A stretch of DNA of 19,861 nt, from the NCBI GenBank assembly GCA_035546295.1, contig DATKBT010000155.1, forward strand, positions 1 to 19,861, given 5' to 3'. Made by a program: the position numbers and the translations under genes. Under the pieces are notes generated by a model. It did no database searches. It saw only the letters and a list, made by a program, of their open reading frames with translations, and was not told the origin of the DNA. Of the stretch, positions 7,665 through 14,837 are shown piece by piece (the first letter of the stretch is position 1; every line of letters starts with the position of its first letter). Origin of the DNA: DATKBT01 sp035546295. GTDB taxonomy: Bacteria; Acidobacteriota; Thermoanaerobaculia; Multivoradales; Multivoraceae.

Positions 7665-9182
7665 ATGACCCAACACTCCCCCGACTCCCAGTCACCGGCC
7701 GCAGCGCGGAGCCCGCAGACGGTCCTGGTGACAGGAGCGTCCGGCTACGTCGGCGGCCGCCTGGTGCCGCGTTTGCTCGACGACGGCCATCGCGTCCACT
7801 GCCTCGCACGTAGCCCCCAGAAGCTCGGCGAGCGCCCCTGGGCGGGGCACCGCCGAGTCACGGTGGTCGAGGGAGACGCCGCCGATCCGGCCGTGCTCGA
7901 TCGCGCGATGCACGGCTGCTCGGCGGTGTTCTATCTCCTCCATTCGATGATGGCCGGGCCCGGCTACGCCGCGCGCGACCGCACTCTGGCCCACGCCTTC
8001 GCCGCCGCCGCCGAGCGATCCGGCGTCGAGCGCATCCTCTACCTCGGCGGCCTCGGCGAGACCGGGCCCGACCTCAGCGAGCACCTCTCCTCGCGTCGCG
8101 AGGTGGAGGGGGCGCTCGCCTCGACCGGAGTGCCCGTCACGGTCCTGAGGGCCGCCATGATCATCGGCTCCGGCTCGGCCTCGTTCGAGATCCTCCGCTA
8201 CCTGGTCGAGCGCCTGCCGGTCATGGTCACCCCTCGCTGGGTCGACACACAATGCCAGCCGGTCGCGATCGAGGACGTGCTGGGCGCCCTGGTCGCCTGC
8301 GTTGCGCGTCCCGAGACCGCCGGCGCCACGCTCGACCTCGGCGGCCCCGACGTCCTCACCTATCGCGACCTCATGAAGCTGACGGCGGAAGCCCTCGGCC
8401 TCCCACCACGCATCGTCCTCCCTGTTCCCCTCCTCACACCCCGCCTCTCGTCCCTCTGGATCCATCTGGTGACCCCCATCGGTCACCAGATCGCCCGCCC
8501 CCTGGCCGAGGGCCTCCGCAACCCCGTGATCTGCCGCTCAGACGCCACCTCCCGCCTTCTCCCCTGGCGCCCCATGCCGATCGAGCGCGCGATCGAGCGC
8601 GCTCTCGATCAGACACGGCAGGGGAGCGTCGAGACTCGATGGAGCGACGCCGGCCCGGTGCCGGGCGACCCCGACTGGGCCGGCGGCACCACCTTCGTCG
8701 ACCGTCGCACCGTCGACGTCGCCGCCTCACCCGCGCGTCTGTTCCGCGCGATCTGCAGGATCGGCGGCGGCAACGGCTGGTACGCGGCGGACGCACTCTG
8801 GCGCATCCGCGGCGCCATCGACCGGCTCGCCGGCGGGCCCGGGCTGCGCCGGGGCCGCCGGAGCACCGAGGACCTCGCCTGGGGGGAGGCCCTGGACTTC
8901 TGGCGGGTCACGGCGATCGAGCGGGACCGTAGCCTCGACCTGCGCGCGGAGATGAAGCTCCCGGGCGAGGCCCTCCTCTCGTTCGAGATCGAGCCGACGG
9001 GAGAGGGCTCCCGGCTCACGCAGACCGCTCGCTTCAAGCCGCGCGGGCTTCTCGGTCTCGTCTACTGGGCTGTCGTGCTGCCACTCCACGGCGTCGTCTT
9101 CCGCGGCATGCTGCGCGGCATCCAGCGGGAGGCCGAGCGGCCGTCCGAAGAGGACGACCCCGGCGCGCTGGAGGCGCCGTGA
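7665..9182 (+). CDS. NAD(P)-binding SDR protein with C-terminal DUF2867 domain
   Basis: This 505-residue protein has two parts. Residues about 20-315 are an atypical/extended SDR (NmrA/YbjT-like) with the nucleotide motif VLVTGASGYVGGRL and the later GGPDVLTYRDLM, a pattern seen in proteins annotated NAD(P)H-binding protein/DUF2867. Residues about 325-490 match DUF2867 (WAGGTTFVDRRTVDV, GGGNGWY, DFWRV, LRAEMKLPGEALLSFEI), a domain with a likely START/SRPBCC-type fold. Tyr-x3-Lys is not in the classical place, so catalysis is uncertain and the protein may bind a cofactor or lipid-like ligand. It has a 154-base gap before it and no sugar-acid signature, so it probably does not belong to the pathway genes around it. 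It overlaps by 4 bases (GTGA) a broken membrane-protein gene, which was probably its operon partner. Confidence 0.85.
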   Translation: MTQHSPDSQSPAAARSPQTVLVTGASGYVGGRLVPRLLDDGHRVHCLARSPQKLGERPWAGHRRVTVVEGDAADPAVLDRAMHGCSAVFYLLHSMMAGPGYAARDRTLAHAFAAAAERSGVERILYLGGLGETGPDLSEHLSSRREVEGALASTGVPVTVLRAAMIIGSGSASFEILRYLVERLPVMVTPRWVDTQCQPVAIEDVLGALVACVARPETAGATLDLGGPDVLTYRDLMKLTAEALGLPPRIVLPVPLLTPRLSSLWIHLVTPIGHQIARPLAEGLRNPVICRSDATSRLLPWRPMPIERAIERALDQTRQGSVETRWSDAGPVPGDPDWAGGTTFVDRRTVDVAASPARLFRAICRIGGGNGWYAADALWRIRGAIDRLAGGPGLRRGRRSTEDLAWGEALDFWRVTAIERDRSLDLRAEMKLPGEALLSFEIEPTGEGSRLTQTARFKPRGLLGLVYWAVVLPLHGVVFRGMLRGIQREAERPSEEDDPGALEAP

Positions 9183-9639
9183 TGGAGCCGTCGCACTGGC
9201 TGCTCGCCACCCACGGCACCGCCACCGTGTTCATGACCGGGCTCGTGTGGTTCGTGCTAGAGCGTGCACTATCCGCTGTTCGCTCGCGTCGGACGGCGCT
9301 CCTTCCCCGCCAACGAGCGCGAGCATCAGAAACGCACCTCTGGGATCGTCATCCCCTCGATGCTGATCGAGGCGTGCACCAGCGTGCTGCTCCTGATCGC
9401 ACCTCCCGAACACGTGCCACTCTGGGATGCCGCTCCTCGGCGTGATCCTGCTCGCCCTCGTGTGGCTGATCACCGGCCTGCTGATGGCGCCCGCCCACGG
9501 GCGTCTGGCGCGCGGCTTCGACCGGGTGACGCACCGGCTGCTGATCCAGGGGAATCGCGCACGCACCGTCCTGTGGAGCGCTCGCGCCGTCCTCGCGGTC
9601 GCCATGATCCAGGTCGCCCTCGGCGGCGCCGGCTCCTGA
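9179..9639 (+). pseudogene. Small membrane protein gene broken by two +1 frameshifts
   Basis: Three consecutive reading frames together spell one protein. Frame one gives EPSHWLLATHGTATVFMTGL from 9182; frame two gives VHYPLFARVGRRSFPANERE from 9264 on; frame three gives MPLLGVILLALVWLITGLLM from 9427 to the stop at 9639. Both junctions (about 9257-9263 and about 9420-9427) need removal of one base. Removing two bases makes the span from 9182 a whole number of codons, about 151 residues. The product would have about four membrane helices and resembles an uncharacterised family with a WFV..VHYPLF helix start and a FPA...HQ(K/R)RT motif. It starts inside the stop of the upstream DUF2867-type gene. 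Either the gene is recently dead or the assembly has two small errors. No function is known to me. Confidence 0.75.
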
Positions 9640-9695
9640 AACGCGATCGACCTCTGGCGTCCTCCCCGAGTCCGGGCAGCCGCTACGCGGCGGGA

Positions 9696-9701
9696 TACCA
9701 T
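9696..9701 (+). promoter_or_regulatory. -10-like element TACCAT before the isomerase gene
   Basis: TACCAT would start transcription near 9708 and give a leader of about 40 bases that carries GAGGAG (9737-9742), a ribosome binding site six bases before the ATG at 9749. No convincing -35 element is seen. It would make the isomerase-kinase pair independent of the broken gene upstream. Confidence 0.3.
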
Positions 9702-9748
9702 CGCGGATCGACTCCACGATCCGGACCCTCGACCCCGAGGAGCGCGCG

Positions 9749-10561
9749 ATGAGCCTGGCCGAGACACTCCACCGCGTCCCCCGCACGAACGGGCTCGTCG
9801 CGCTCGAGCGCCGCGGTCCCGACGCGCGCGAGCTGAGCAGCTGGCGGCTCCGCCTCGGCGTCGGCGACACCGCCTCCTTCGAGCTCGCCGAGGAGGAGAC
9901 GGTGGTCGTGCTCCAGCGCGGCGTCGGCACTTGGACGGTCGGCGAGCGGTCGTGGCCGGTCGACCGTGAGGACGTCTTCGCCGAGCCGGCGACCGCGCTG
10001 TTGCTGCCCCCCGGCAACCGCCTCGACGTGACCGCGACCCGCGAGCTCGAGGCGATCCTGATCTCGGCCCCTTCCCCGCCCGATCCCGAAGCCGAGCCGG
10101 TGCTGATCGCGCCGAGCGACGTCGAGGTGCTCGATCGGGGGCGCGACGGCTTCCGGCGCGAGATCCACAACCTGTTCGTCAGCGACCCCCACGGCCGCCG
10201 GCTGCTGGTCGGCGAGACCTTCAACCCGGCCGGGTGCTGGAGCAGCTTTCCGCCCCACAAGCACGACGGCAAGAACGGCGAGCCGACCTTGGAGGAGGTC
10301 TACCACTACCGCATCGACCCGCCGCAGGGCTTCGGCCACCAGATGCTCTACACGCGCCAGGACGCCCACGGCTGGGTCGAGGAGGTCTCCCACGTGGTGC
10401 GCGACGGCGACGCGGTGCTCATCCCCTACGGCTATCACCCGGTGAGCGCGCCGCCCGGCTACCGCCTGTACTACCTGTGGGCACTGGCGGGTGAGGAGCG
10501 CCGGCTGGCGCTGTTCGAGGACCCCGATCACGCATGGGTGGGAGAAAGGCTGGGAGCATGA
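9749..10561 (+). CDS. iolB: KduI/IolB-family sugar-acid isomerase (5-deoxy-glucuronate isomerase type)
   Basis: This 270-residue cytosolic protein is a bicupin aldose-ketose isomerase of the KduI/IolB family. The IolB-like core is clear: HNLFVSDPHGRRLLVGETFN (140-159), SSFPPHKHD with His170 and His172, EEVYHYRI with Glu182/183, and GYHPVSAPPGY with His230; the His/Glu set is the expected metal site. IolB converts 5-deoxy-glucuronate in inositol breakdown, while KduI converts 5-keto-4-deoxyuronate in pectin/uronate breakdown. No inositol genes are present here, and the next gene is a 2-keto-3-deoxygluconate kinase. The sequence therefore says IolB-like but the neighbourhood suggests a KduI-like role. 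The start has GAGGAG six bases upstream, and the stop overlaps the next ATG (ATGA). Confidence 0.88.
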   Translation: MSLAETLHRVPRTNGLVALERRGPDARELSSWRLRLGVGDTASFELAEEETVVVLQRGVGTWTVGERSWPVDREDVFAEPATALLLPPGNRLDVTATRELEAILISAPSPPDPEAEPVLIAPSDVEVLDRGRDGFRREIHNLFVSDPHGRRLLVGETFNPAGCWSSFPPHKHDGKNGEPTLEEVYHYRIDPPQGFGHQMLYTRQDAHGWVEEVSHVVRDGDAVLIPYGYHPVSAPPGYRLYYLWALAGEERRLALFEDPDHAWVGERLGA

Positions 10562-11622
10562 GCGCGGCGGATGCAGGAAGCGGGTCGGGCGCCGCGCGCG
10601 CGAGCATCCTGACCTTCGGTGAGTTGCTGCTGCGGCTGTCGCCCCCCGGCCACGAGCGCTTCCTCCAGTCCCCCCGGTTCACGGCGACCTTCGGCGGCAG
10701 CGAGGCCAACGTCGCCGTGTCGCTCGCCCACTTCGGCCACCGCGCAAGCTTCGTCAGCCGGATCCCGGCCAACCCGATCGGCGACGCCGCGGTCGCCGCG
10801 TTGCGCGCCGAGGGCGTCGACGTGAGCAGGATCGCGCGCGGCGGCGATCGGCTCGGCATCTACTTCGCCGAAACCGGCGCCAGCCAGCGTCCTTCGCGGG
10901 TCGTCTACGACCGCGCTCACTCCGCGATTGCCGAGATCGCAGACGGCGACGTCGACTGGGAGGCAACTCTCGACGACATCTCGTGGGTGCACACCTGCGG
11001 CATCACGCCGGCGCTCTCGCAGGCCGCGCGGCGAGCGACCGCGGCCCTGCTGGAGCGCTGCCGGGAGCGCGGGCTGCCGGCGAGCTTCGACCTCAACTAC
11101 CGCGCGAAGCTCTGGACGCGGGCCGCGGCGCAGGCGACCCTCCCCTCGCTGCTGCGCGGAATCAGCGTGCTGATCGCCAACGAGGAGGACCTGCAGACCT
11201 GCCTCGGAGTCGACGTCGACTCCGACGTCACCAGCGGCGACCTCGATCTCGACGCCTACGCCGAGGCCGCTCGCCGGGTCGCCGCCGAGCACGAGCTCAC
11301 CCACGTCGCGATCACCCTGCGCGAGAGCCACTCCGCCAGCGACAACGGCTGGAGCGCCCTCCTCTACGAGCGCGCCAGCGATGGAATCCACCGCAGCCAG
11401 AGCTACGAGATCCGGCTGGTCGACCGCATCGGCGGCGGCGACTCCTTCGCCGCCGGCCTGATCCACGGTCTGCTCGCGGGCAAGAGCGCCCCCGACGCCC
11501 TCGTCTTCGCGGTCGCCGCGAGCGCGCTGAAGCAGACGATCCCCGGAGACTTCAACCGCGTCTCGGCGCCCGAGGTCGAGCGCCTCGTCGCCGGCGACCG
11601 CAGCGGACGCGTCCAGCGGTGA
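10558..11622 (+). CDS. kdgK: 2-keto-3-deoxygluconate kinase (PfkB/ribokinase family)
   Basis: This 354-residue cytosolic kinase should phosphorylate 2-keto-3-deoxygluconate with ATP to KDPG. It has the PfkB pattern: the N-terminal FGELLLRLSPP, the sugar-binding GGSEANVAVSLA (46-57), and near the C-terminus DRIGGGDSFAAGL (289-301) with catalytic-base Asp295. FGELLLRLSPPG and the GGSEAN form favour KDG kinase over fructokinase or ribokinase. The ATG at 10558 overlaps the preceding stop as ATGA and has GAGAAAGG eight bases upstream; an ATG at 10534 lies inside the isomerase and is less likely. It supplies the expected step after the dehydratase encoded at 6009-7510. A KDPG aldolase is not in the window. 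Confidence 0.9.
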   Translation: MSAADAGSGSGAARASILTFGELLLRLSPPGHERFLQSPRFTATFGGSEANVAVSLAHFGHRASFVSRIPANPIGDAAVAALRAEGVDVSRIARGGDRLGIYFAETGASQRPSRVVYDRAHSAIAEIADGDVDWEATLDDISWVHTCGITPALSQAARRATAALLERCRERGLPASFDLNYRAKLWTRAAAQATLPSLLRGISVLIANEEDLQTCLGVDVDSDVTSGDLDLDAYAEAARRVAAEHELTHVAITLRESHSASDNGWSALLYERASDGIHRSQSYEIRLVDRIGGGDSFAAGLIHGLLAGKSAPDALVFAVAASALKQTIPGDFNRVSAPEVERLVAGDRSGRVQR

Positions 11623-11675
11623 GGCTCCCGTTGTCGCCACCGCCGGCACAGCCAGCGGCGCGACCCTCCGTAGCA

Positions 11676-11693
11676 GCCGGCGTCCTTGCCGGC
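11676..11693. repeat. Palindromic repeat copy 1 (6-bp stem, 6-base loop)
   Basis: GCCGGC (11676-11681), loop GTCCTT, GCCGGC (11688-11693), preceded by GTAGCA. It is the first of three stem-loops of the same layout in the gap between the kinase and TRAP genes, and may also act as a transcription barrier after the kinase. Confidence 0.55.
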
Positions 11694-11709
11694 CTCCGGT
11701 CTTCCATTG

Positions 11710-11731
11710 CGGCCGAGCTCCCGCTCGGCCG
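11710..11731. repeat. Palindromic repeat copy 2 (8-bp stem, 6-base loop)
   Basis: CGGCCGAG (11710-11717), loop CTCCCG, CTCGGCCG (11724-11731), followed by ATCGCG. Together with copy 3 it shares the outer CGGCCG arms and the ATCGCG flank, but differs in the inner stem pairs. Confidence 0.6.
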
Positions 11732-11802
11732 ATCGCGAGCACGACACGACCACGCGAGCGCTCCTCAGCCCGCCGACCCGCCTCCCACCACCGCTACCGG
11801 AG

Positions 11803-11824
11803 CGGCCGGCGGCCCTGCCGGCCG
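11803..11824. repeat. Palindromic repeat copy 3 (8-bp stem, 6-base loop)
   Basis: CGGCCGGC (11803-11810), loop GGCCCT, GCCGGCCG (11817-11824), followed by ATCGCG. Compared with copy 2, both sides of two inner pairs have changed so that pairing is kept. Apart from these three elements I see nothing in the gap 11623-11911; in particular no TRAP binding-protein gene. Confidence 0.6.
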
Positions 11825-11911
11825 ATCGCGCCCAGCCGCCGAGCCCGCCAGCAACGCACTCCGACGCCGCTGGACGCTGCCGCGGCTCCAACCGACGCTA
11901 CTCGAGCGAAC

Positions 11912-12481
11912 GTGACGACCTCCAGCCTCGCCACTCTCCGCCGCGCCGTCGACCGCCTCCTCGAGGCGATCCTCGCTCTCCTCCTCTCCGCGATGACGCT
12001 GGCGGTGCTCTGGCAGGTCGCTTCGCGCTATCTCCTCGGCGACCCGAGCTCGGTGACCGAGGAGCTCGCGCGCTTCCTGCTGATCTGGCTCGGCCTGCTC
12101 GGCGCCGCCTACGCTTTCGGCCAGAAGGCCCACGTCGCGCTGCCGGGGCTGCTGCGCGTGATGGAACGCCGGGCCGGCTCGCGCACCGCCGTTCTCTCCC
12201 GGCGCCTCGCGCACTGGCTGCCGGTGCTGGCCGTGGCGGCATTCTCGCTCGGCGTGCTCCTGGTCGGCGGAGCGCGACTGGTCTCGCTGGTGCTCGATCT
12301 CGAGCAACGCTCGGCGGCGCTCGGCATGCCGCTCGGCTGGGTGTACCTGGTGTTGCCGCTCGCCGGCCTCTTGATCCTCCTCTACTGCCTGTGCGACGCT
12401 GTCGAGCCGCGGCCCGGCGCTCATGCGCGCCGCCACCTCGACCCGCACTCCGACGCCGAGATCGGGGACCGCTCCGCGTGA
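11912..12481 (+). CDS. dctQ: TRAP transporter small permease subunit (DctQ family)
   Basis: This 189-residue inner-membrane protein has four predicted helices, the number expected for DctQ. The family region SVTEELARFLLIWLGLLGAAYAFGQKAHVALPGLL covers helix 2 and the conserved loop. It pairs with the large permease to drive Na+-coupled uptake of organic or sugar acids delivered by a periplasmic DctP-type protein. The GTG at 11912 is the only start that keeps the first helix; no good ribosome binding site is seen. Its stop overlaps the start of the large subunit (GTGA at 12478-12481). Position after the sugar-acid enzymes suggests a uronate or aldonate substrate, which is inference. Confidence 0.88.
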   Translation: MTTSSLATLRRAVDRLLEAILALLLSAMTLAVLWQVASRYLLGDPSSVTEELARFLLIWLGLLGAAYAFGQKAHVALPGLLRVMERRAGSRTAVLSRRLAHWLPVLAVAAFSLGVLLVGGARLVSLVLDLEQRSAALGMPLGWVYLVLPLAGLLILLYCLCDAVEPRPGAHARRHLDPHSDAEIGDRSA

Positions 12482-13779
12482 GCTGGGGACCCGCAGCGGT
12501 TCTCGTCGGCACCTTCGCGCTTCTGCTCGGGCTCGGCGTACCGGTCGCCTTCGCCCTCGGGCTGGCGGCGGCGGCCGGGCTGGTCGTCTCGATCGACGCC
12601 GGACCGGCGCTCACCACGCTCGCTCAGCAATCGGCGACCGGCCTCGACAGCTTCGCGCTGCTGGCGATCCCGCTGTTCGTGCTCTCGGGTCAGCTCATGA
12701 ACCGCGGCGGCGTCGCGCGCCGGCTGGTCGACCTCGGCAAGGCGGTCGCCGGCACGATGCCGGGCGGTCTCGCCTGGGTCAACGTCGTCGCCTGCACCCT
12801 GTTCGGTGCGATCAGCGGCTCGGCGGTCGCCGCCACCGCCGCGATCGGCGGCTTCATGACCCCGCAGATGACGCGCGAGGGCTACGACCGCGAGTACGCG
12901 GCCGCGGTCAACCTGACCTCCTCGACCACCGGGCTCCTGATCCCGCCCAGCAACATCCTGATCGTCTACGCGCTCGCCTCGGGGGGCGCCTCGGTCGCCG
13001 CGCTGTTCCTGGCCGGCTATCTCCCGGGCCTGCTGCTCGCGGCCGCGATCGGCGCGACCGCGGCATGGATCGCGAGCCGGCGCCGCTACCCGCGCGCCAG
13101 CGCCCACCGAGCGCGCGAGCTCGGCCGGCGGCTGGTCGCCGCCCTTCCCAGCCTGGGCCTCATCGTGCTGGTGATGGGCGGGATCGTCGCCGGAGTGTTC
13201 ACCGCCACCGAGGCCGCGGGCGTCGCGGTGCTCTACGCCCTGATCCTCACTCTCGTCGTGCACCGCGAGCTTCGCCTGCGCGAGGTTCCCCGCGTGCTGG
13301 TCGAGGCCGCCACCACCACCGGCGTCGTGATGCTTCTGATCGCAGCCTCGATGGCGCTCTCCTGGGTGCTCGCCTATGAGCGCATCCCGCAGGCGGCGGC
13401 CGAGGCGCTGCTGGGGCTCGGCGGCGGCAAGCTGGTCGTCCTGCTGCTGATCAACCTCGTGTTGCTGGTGGTCGGCGCGGTGCTCGACATGACCCCCGCG
13501 GTGCTCATCTTCACGCCGATCTTCCTGCCGGTGGCGGTCGAGCTCGGCCTCGATCCGGTGCACTTCGGGATCGTCATGGTGCTCAACCTGTGCATCGGGC
13601 TGTGCACCCCGCCGGTGGGGACGGTGCTGTTCGTGGGACTGGGGGTGGCGGGAGCTTCGTTGGGACGCACCCTGCGCTTCCTGCTCCCGCTCTACGTCGC
13701 GATGGTGATCGCGCTGGCGGTGGTCACGCTGGTCCCCGAGCTGAGCCTCTGGCTGCCACGGCGGTTCGGTTTCCTCTAG
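12478..13779 (+). CDS. dctM: TRAP transporter large permease subunit (DctM family)
   Basis: This 433-residue inner-membrane protein has the normal length and about 12-13 hydrophobic segments of DctM. Diagnostic stretches include IPLFVLSGQLMNRGGVARRL, the core GAISGSAVAATAAIGGFM, LLIPPSNILIVYALASGG and the C-terminal LCIGLCTPPVGTVLFVG. In characterised TRAP systems this subunit forms the Na+-coupled transport path. The GTG start at 12478 overlaps the DctQ stop by four bases; the open frame continues upstream but that part is arginine/proline-rich and not membrane-like. The DctP binding protein usually encoded next to dctQM is not found on either side in the window. Confidence 0.93.
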   Translation: MSWGPAAVLVGTFALLLGLGVPVAFALGLAAAAGLVVSIDAGPALTTLAQQSATGLDSFALLAIPLFVLSGQLMNRGGVARRLVDLGKAVAGTMPGGLAWVNVVACTLFGAISGSAVAATAAIGGFMTPQMTREGYDREYAAAVNLTSSTTGLLIPPSNILIVYALASGGASVAALFLAGYLPGLLLAAAIGATAAWIASRRRYPRASAHRARELGRRLVAALPSLGLIVLVMGGIVAGVFTATEAAGVAVLYALILTLVVHRELRLREVPRVLVEAATTTGVVMLLIAASMALSWVLAYERIPQAAAEALLGLGGGKLVVLLLINLVLLVVGAVLDMTPAVLIFTPIFLPVAVELGLDPVHFGIVMVLNLCIGLCTPPVGTVLFVGLGVAGASLGRTLRFLLPLYVAMVIALAVVTLVPELSLWLPRRFGFL

Positions 13780-14086
13780 CAGCCCGTGGTGGCACTGGCG
13801 CGGAGCTGAGCGTACGGCTTGACCTGCGCGGCCCCGCTTCGCCATCACTCCGTCAGCTTCGGCGCCGATCCGCGCCAACCTCTTCGGCCCCTCCCCAGCA
13901 GGGCCCTCGCGAGGCAAAGGGAGGCACACTCCCGGATCAGCACACGCCCCTTGATCGGTGGTGACTCGTGGTCGCCGGCGAGCCCGTCGATCCTCTCGAC
14001 CGCGCAACGCCCACTTCTCCACTCTTCCAGGACACCAGCAGGCGCACGACGAAAGGCGCCTCGCCGGCCCCTGGTACGATCCCGCC
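13780..14086. other. Intergenic region of about 300 bases without a recognisable gene
   Basis: Between dctM and the Uma2 gene I see only a weak stem (GGCGC at 13861-13865 with GCGCC at 13872-13876) and, at the far end, the -10-like site of the next gene. Reading frames crossing it are arginine-rich and do not resemble proteins. Confidence 0.5.
14075..14080 (+). promoter_or_regulatory. -10-like element TACGAT, leaderless start of the Uma2 gene
   Basis: GGTACGAT, six bases, then ATG at 14087: the third example of this exact layout. There is no Shine-Dalgarno sequence and no clear -35 hexamer near 14052. Confidence 0.5.
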
Positions 14087-14716
14087 ATGGTGATCAACGC
14101 CACGATCCCCCCTGGCGAGCACGTACCGACGGCCGACCAGCGGCTGGTGCGTTACGGCGTGCCCTGGGAGCACTTCGAGGCCGAGCTCGCCCTGCGCGGC
14201 GACCGGCCGGTTCCCCGCATGGCCTATCTCGATGGAGCCCTGGAGCTGATGACGCCCTCGCAGCGCCACGAGAACCTCAAGTCCATGATCGGACGCCTAA
14301 TCGAGGTGTATGCCCTGGAGAATGGGATCGAGCTCTCGCCCTACGGCAGCTGGACCCTTCGCAACGCGCCCCAGGAGGCCGGCGTCGAGCCCGACGAGTG
14401 CTACATCGTCGGTCTCGATCAGACGAAGGAGATCCCCGATCTCGCCATCGAGGTGGTGTGGACTTCGGGAGGCATCGACAAGCTCGAGATCTACCGGCGT
14501 CTTGGCGTCGGCGAGGTCTGGTTCTGGAGGGCTGGACGCATCGCCGTCCACGTCCTCCTCGACGAGACTTATCTCAAGGCGCCATCGAGCGAGCTCTTCC
14601 CCGGCCTCGACCTTGAGCTGCTGTGTTCGTTCCTCGACCACCCAACCGCGACCAAGGCGATGCGCGAGTTTCGGGAGGCGATTCGGCACAGATCCGATCG
14701 CGAGCCGCGCGTCTGA
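14087..14716 (+). CDS. Uma2 family protein (PD-(D/E)XK nuclease fold)
   Basis: This 209-residue protein matches the Uma2 family (formerly DUF820), whose members have a restriction-endonuclease-like fold but unproven roles. Visible hallmarks are MAYLDGALELMTPSQRHENL (45-64), followed by PDLAIEVVWTSGGIDKLEIY with the Asp...Glu-x-Val...Lys arrangement expected of the metal site, and then RRLGVGEVWFW. The family is usually near 190 residues, which fits the ATG at 14087; the open frame upstream is arginine-rich and unlike the family. It is a single gene with its own promoter-like site and converges on the siroheme operon. Such genes are often multi-copy and scattered, so no functional link to neighbours is implied. 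Confidence 0.88.
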   Translation: MVINATIPPGEHVPTADQRLVRYGVPWEHFEAELALRGDRPVPRMAYLDGALELMTPSQRHENLKSMIGRLIEVYALENGIELSPYGSWTLRNAPQEAGVEPDECYIVGLDQTKEIPDLAIEVVWTSGGIDKLEIYRRLGVGEVWFWRAGRIAVHVLLDETYLKAPSSELFPGLDLELLCSFLDHPTATKAMREFREAIRHRSDREPRV

Positions 14717-14837
14717 TCTCGGATCGCCCCGGGGCCCCGGAGCGTCCGACGGCGAGAGGAGCCCCGACGACCCGGCGGCCCACGGCTCGACCAGAGAAGC
14801 GGACGAGAGTCGCAGCGGCGCGAAGCGTGAAGGACTC

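Noticed and set aside
9749..10561. Inositol catabolism operon
   Set aside because: Only an IolB-like gene is present; no iolC, iolD, iolE or iolG-like gene is seen, and the kinase next to it fits 2-keto-3-deoxygluconate.
13958..14086. 43-residue N-terminal extension of the Uma2 protein
   Set aside because: Arginine-rich and unlike the family; ATG at 14087 gives the normal length and has the -10-like site at the right distance.
12421..14103. Open frame of 560 codons on the minus strand
   Set aside because: Antisense to dctM; the translation is a His/Arg/Gln/Glu-rich low-complexity string, the mirror of membrane-protein codons.
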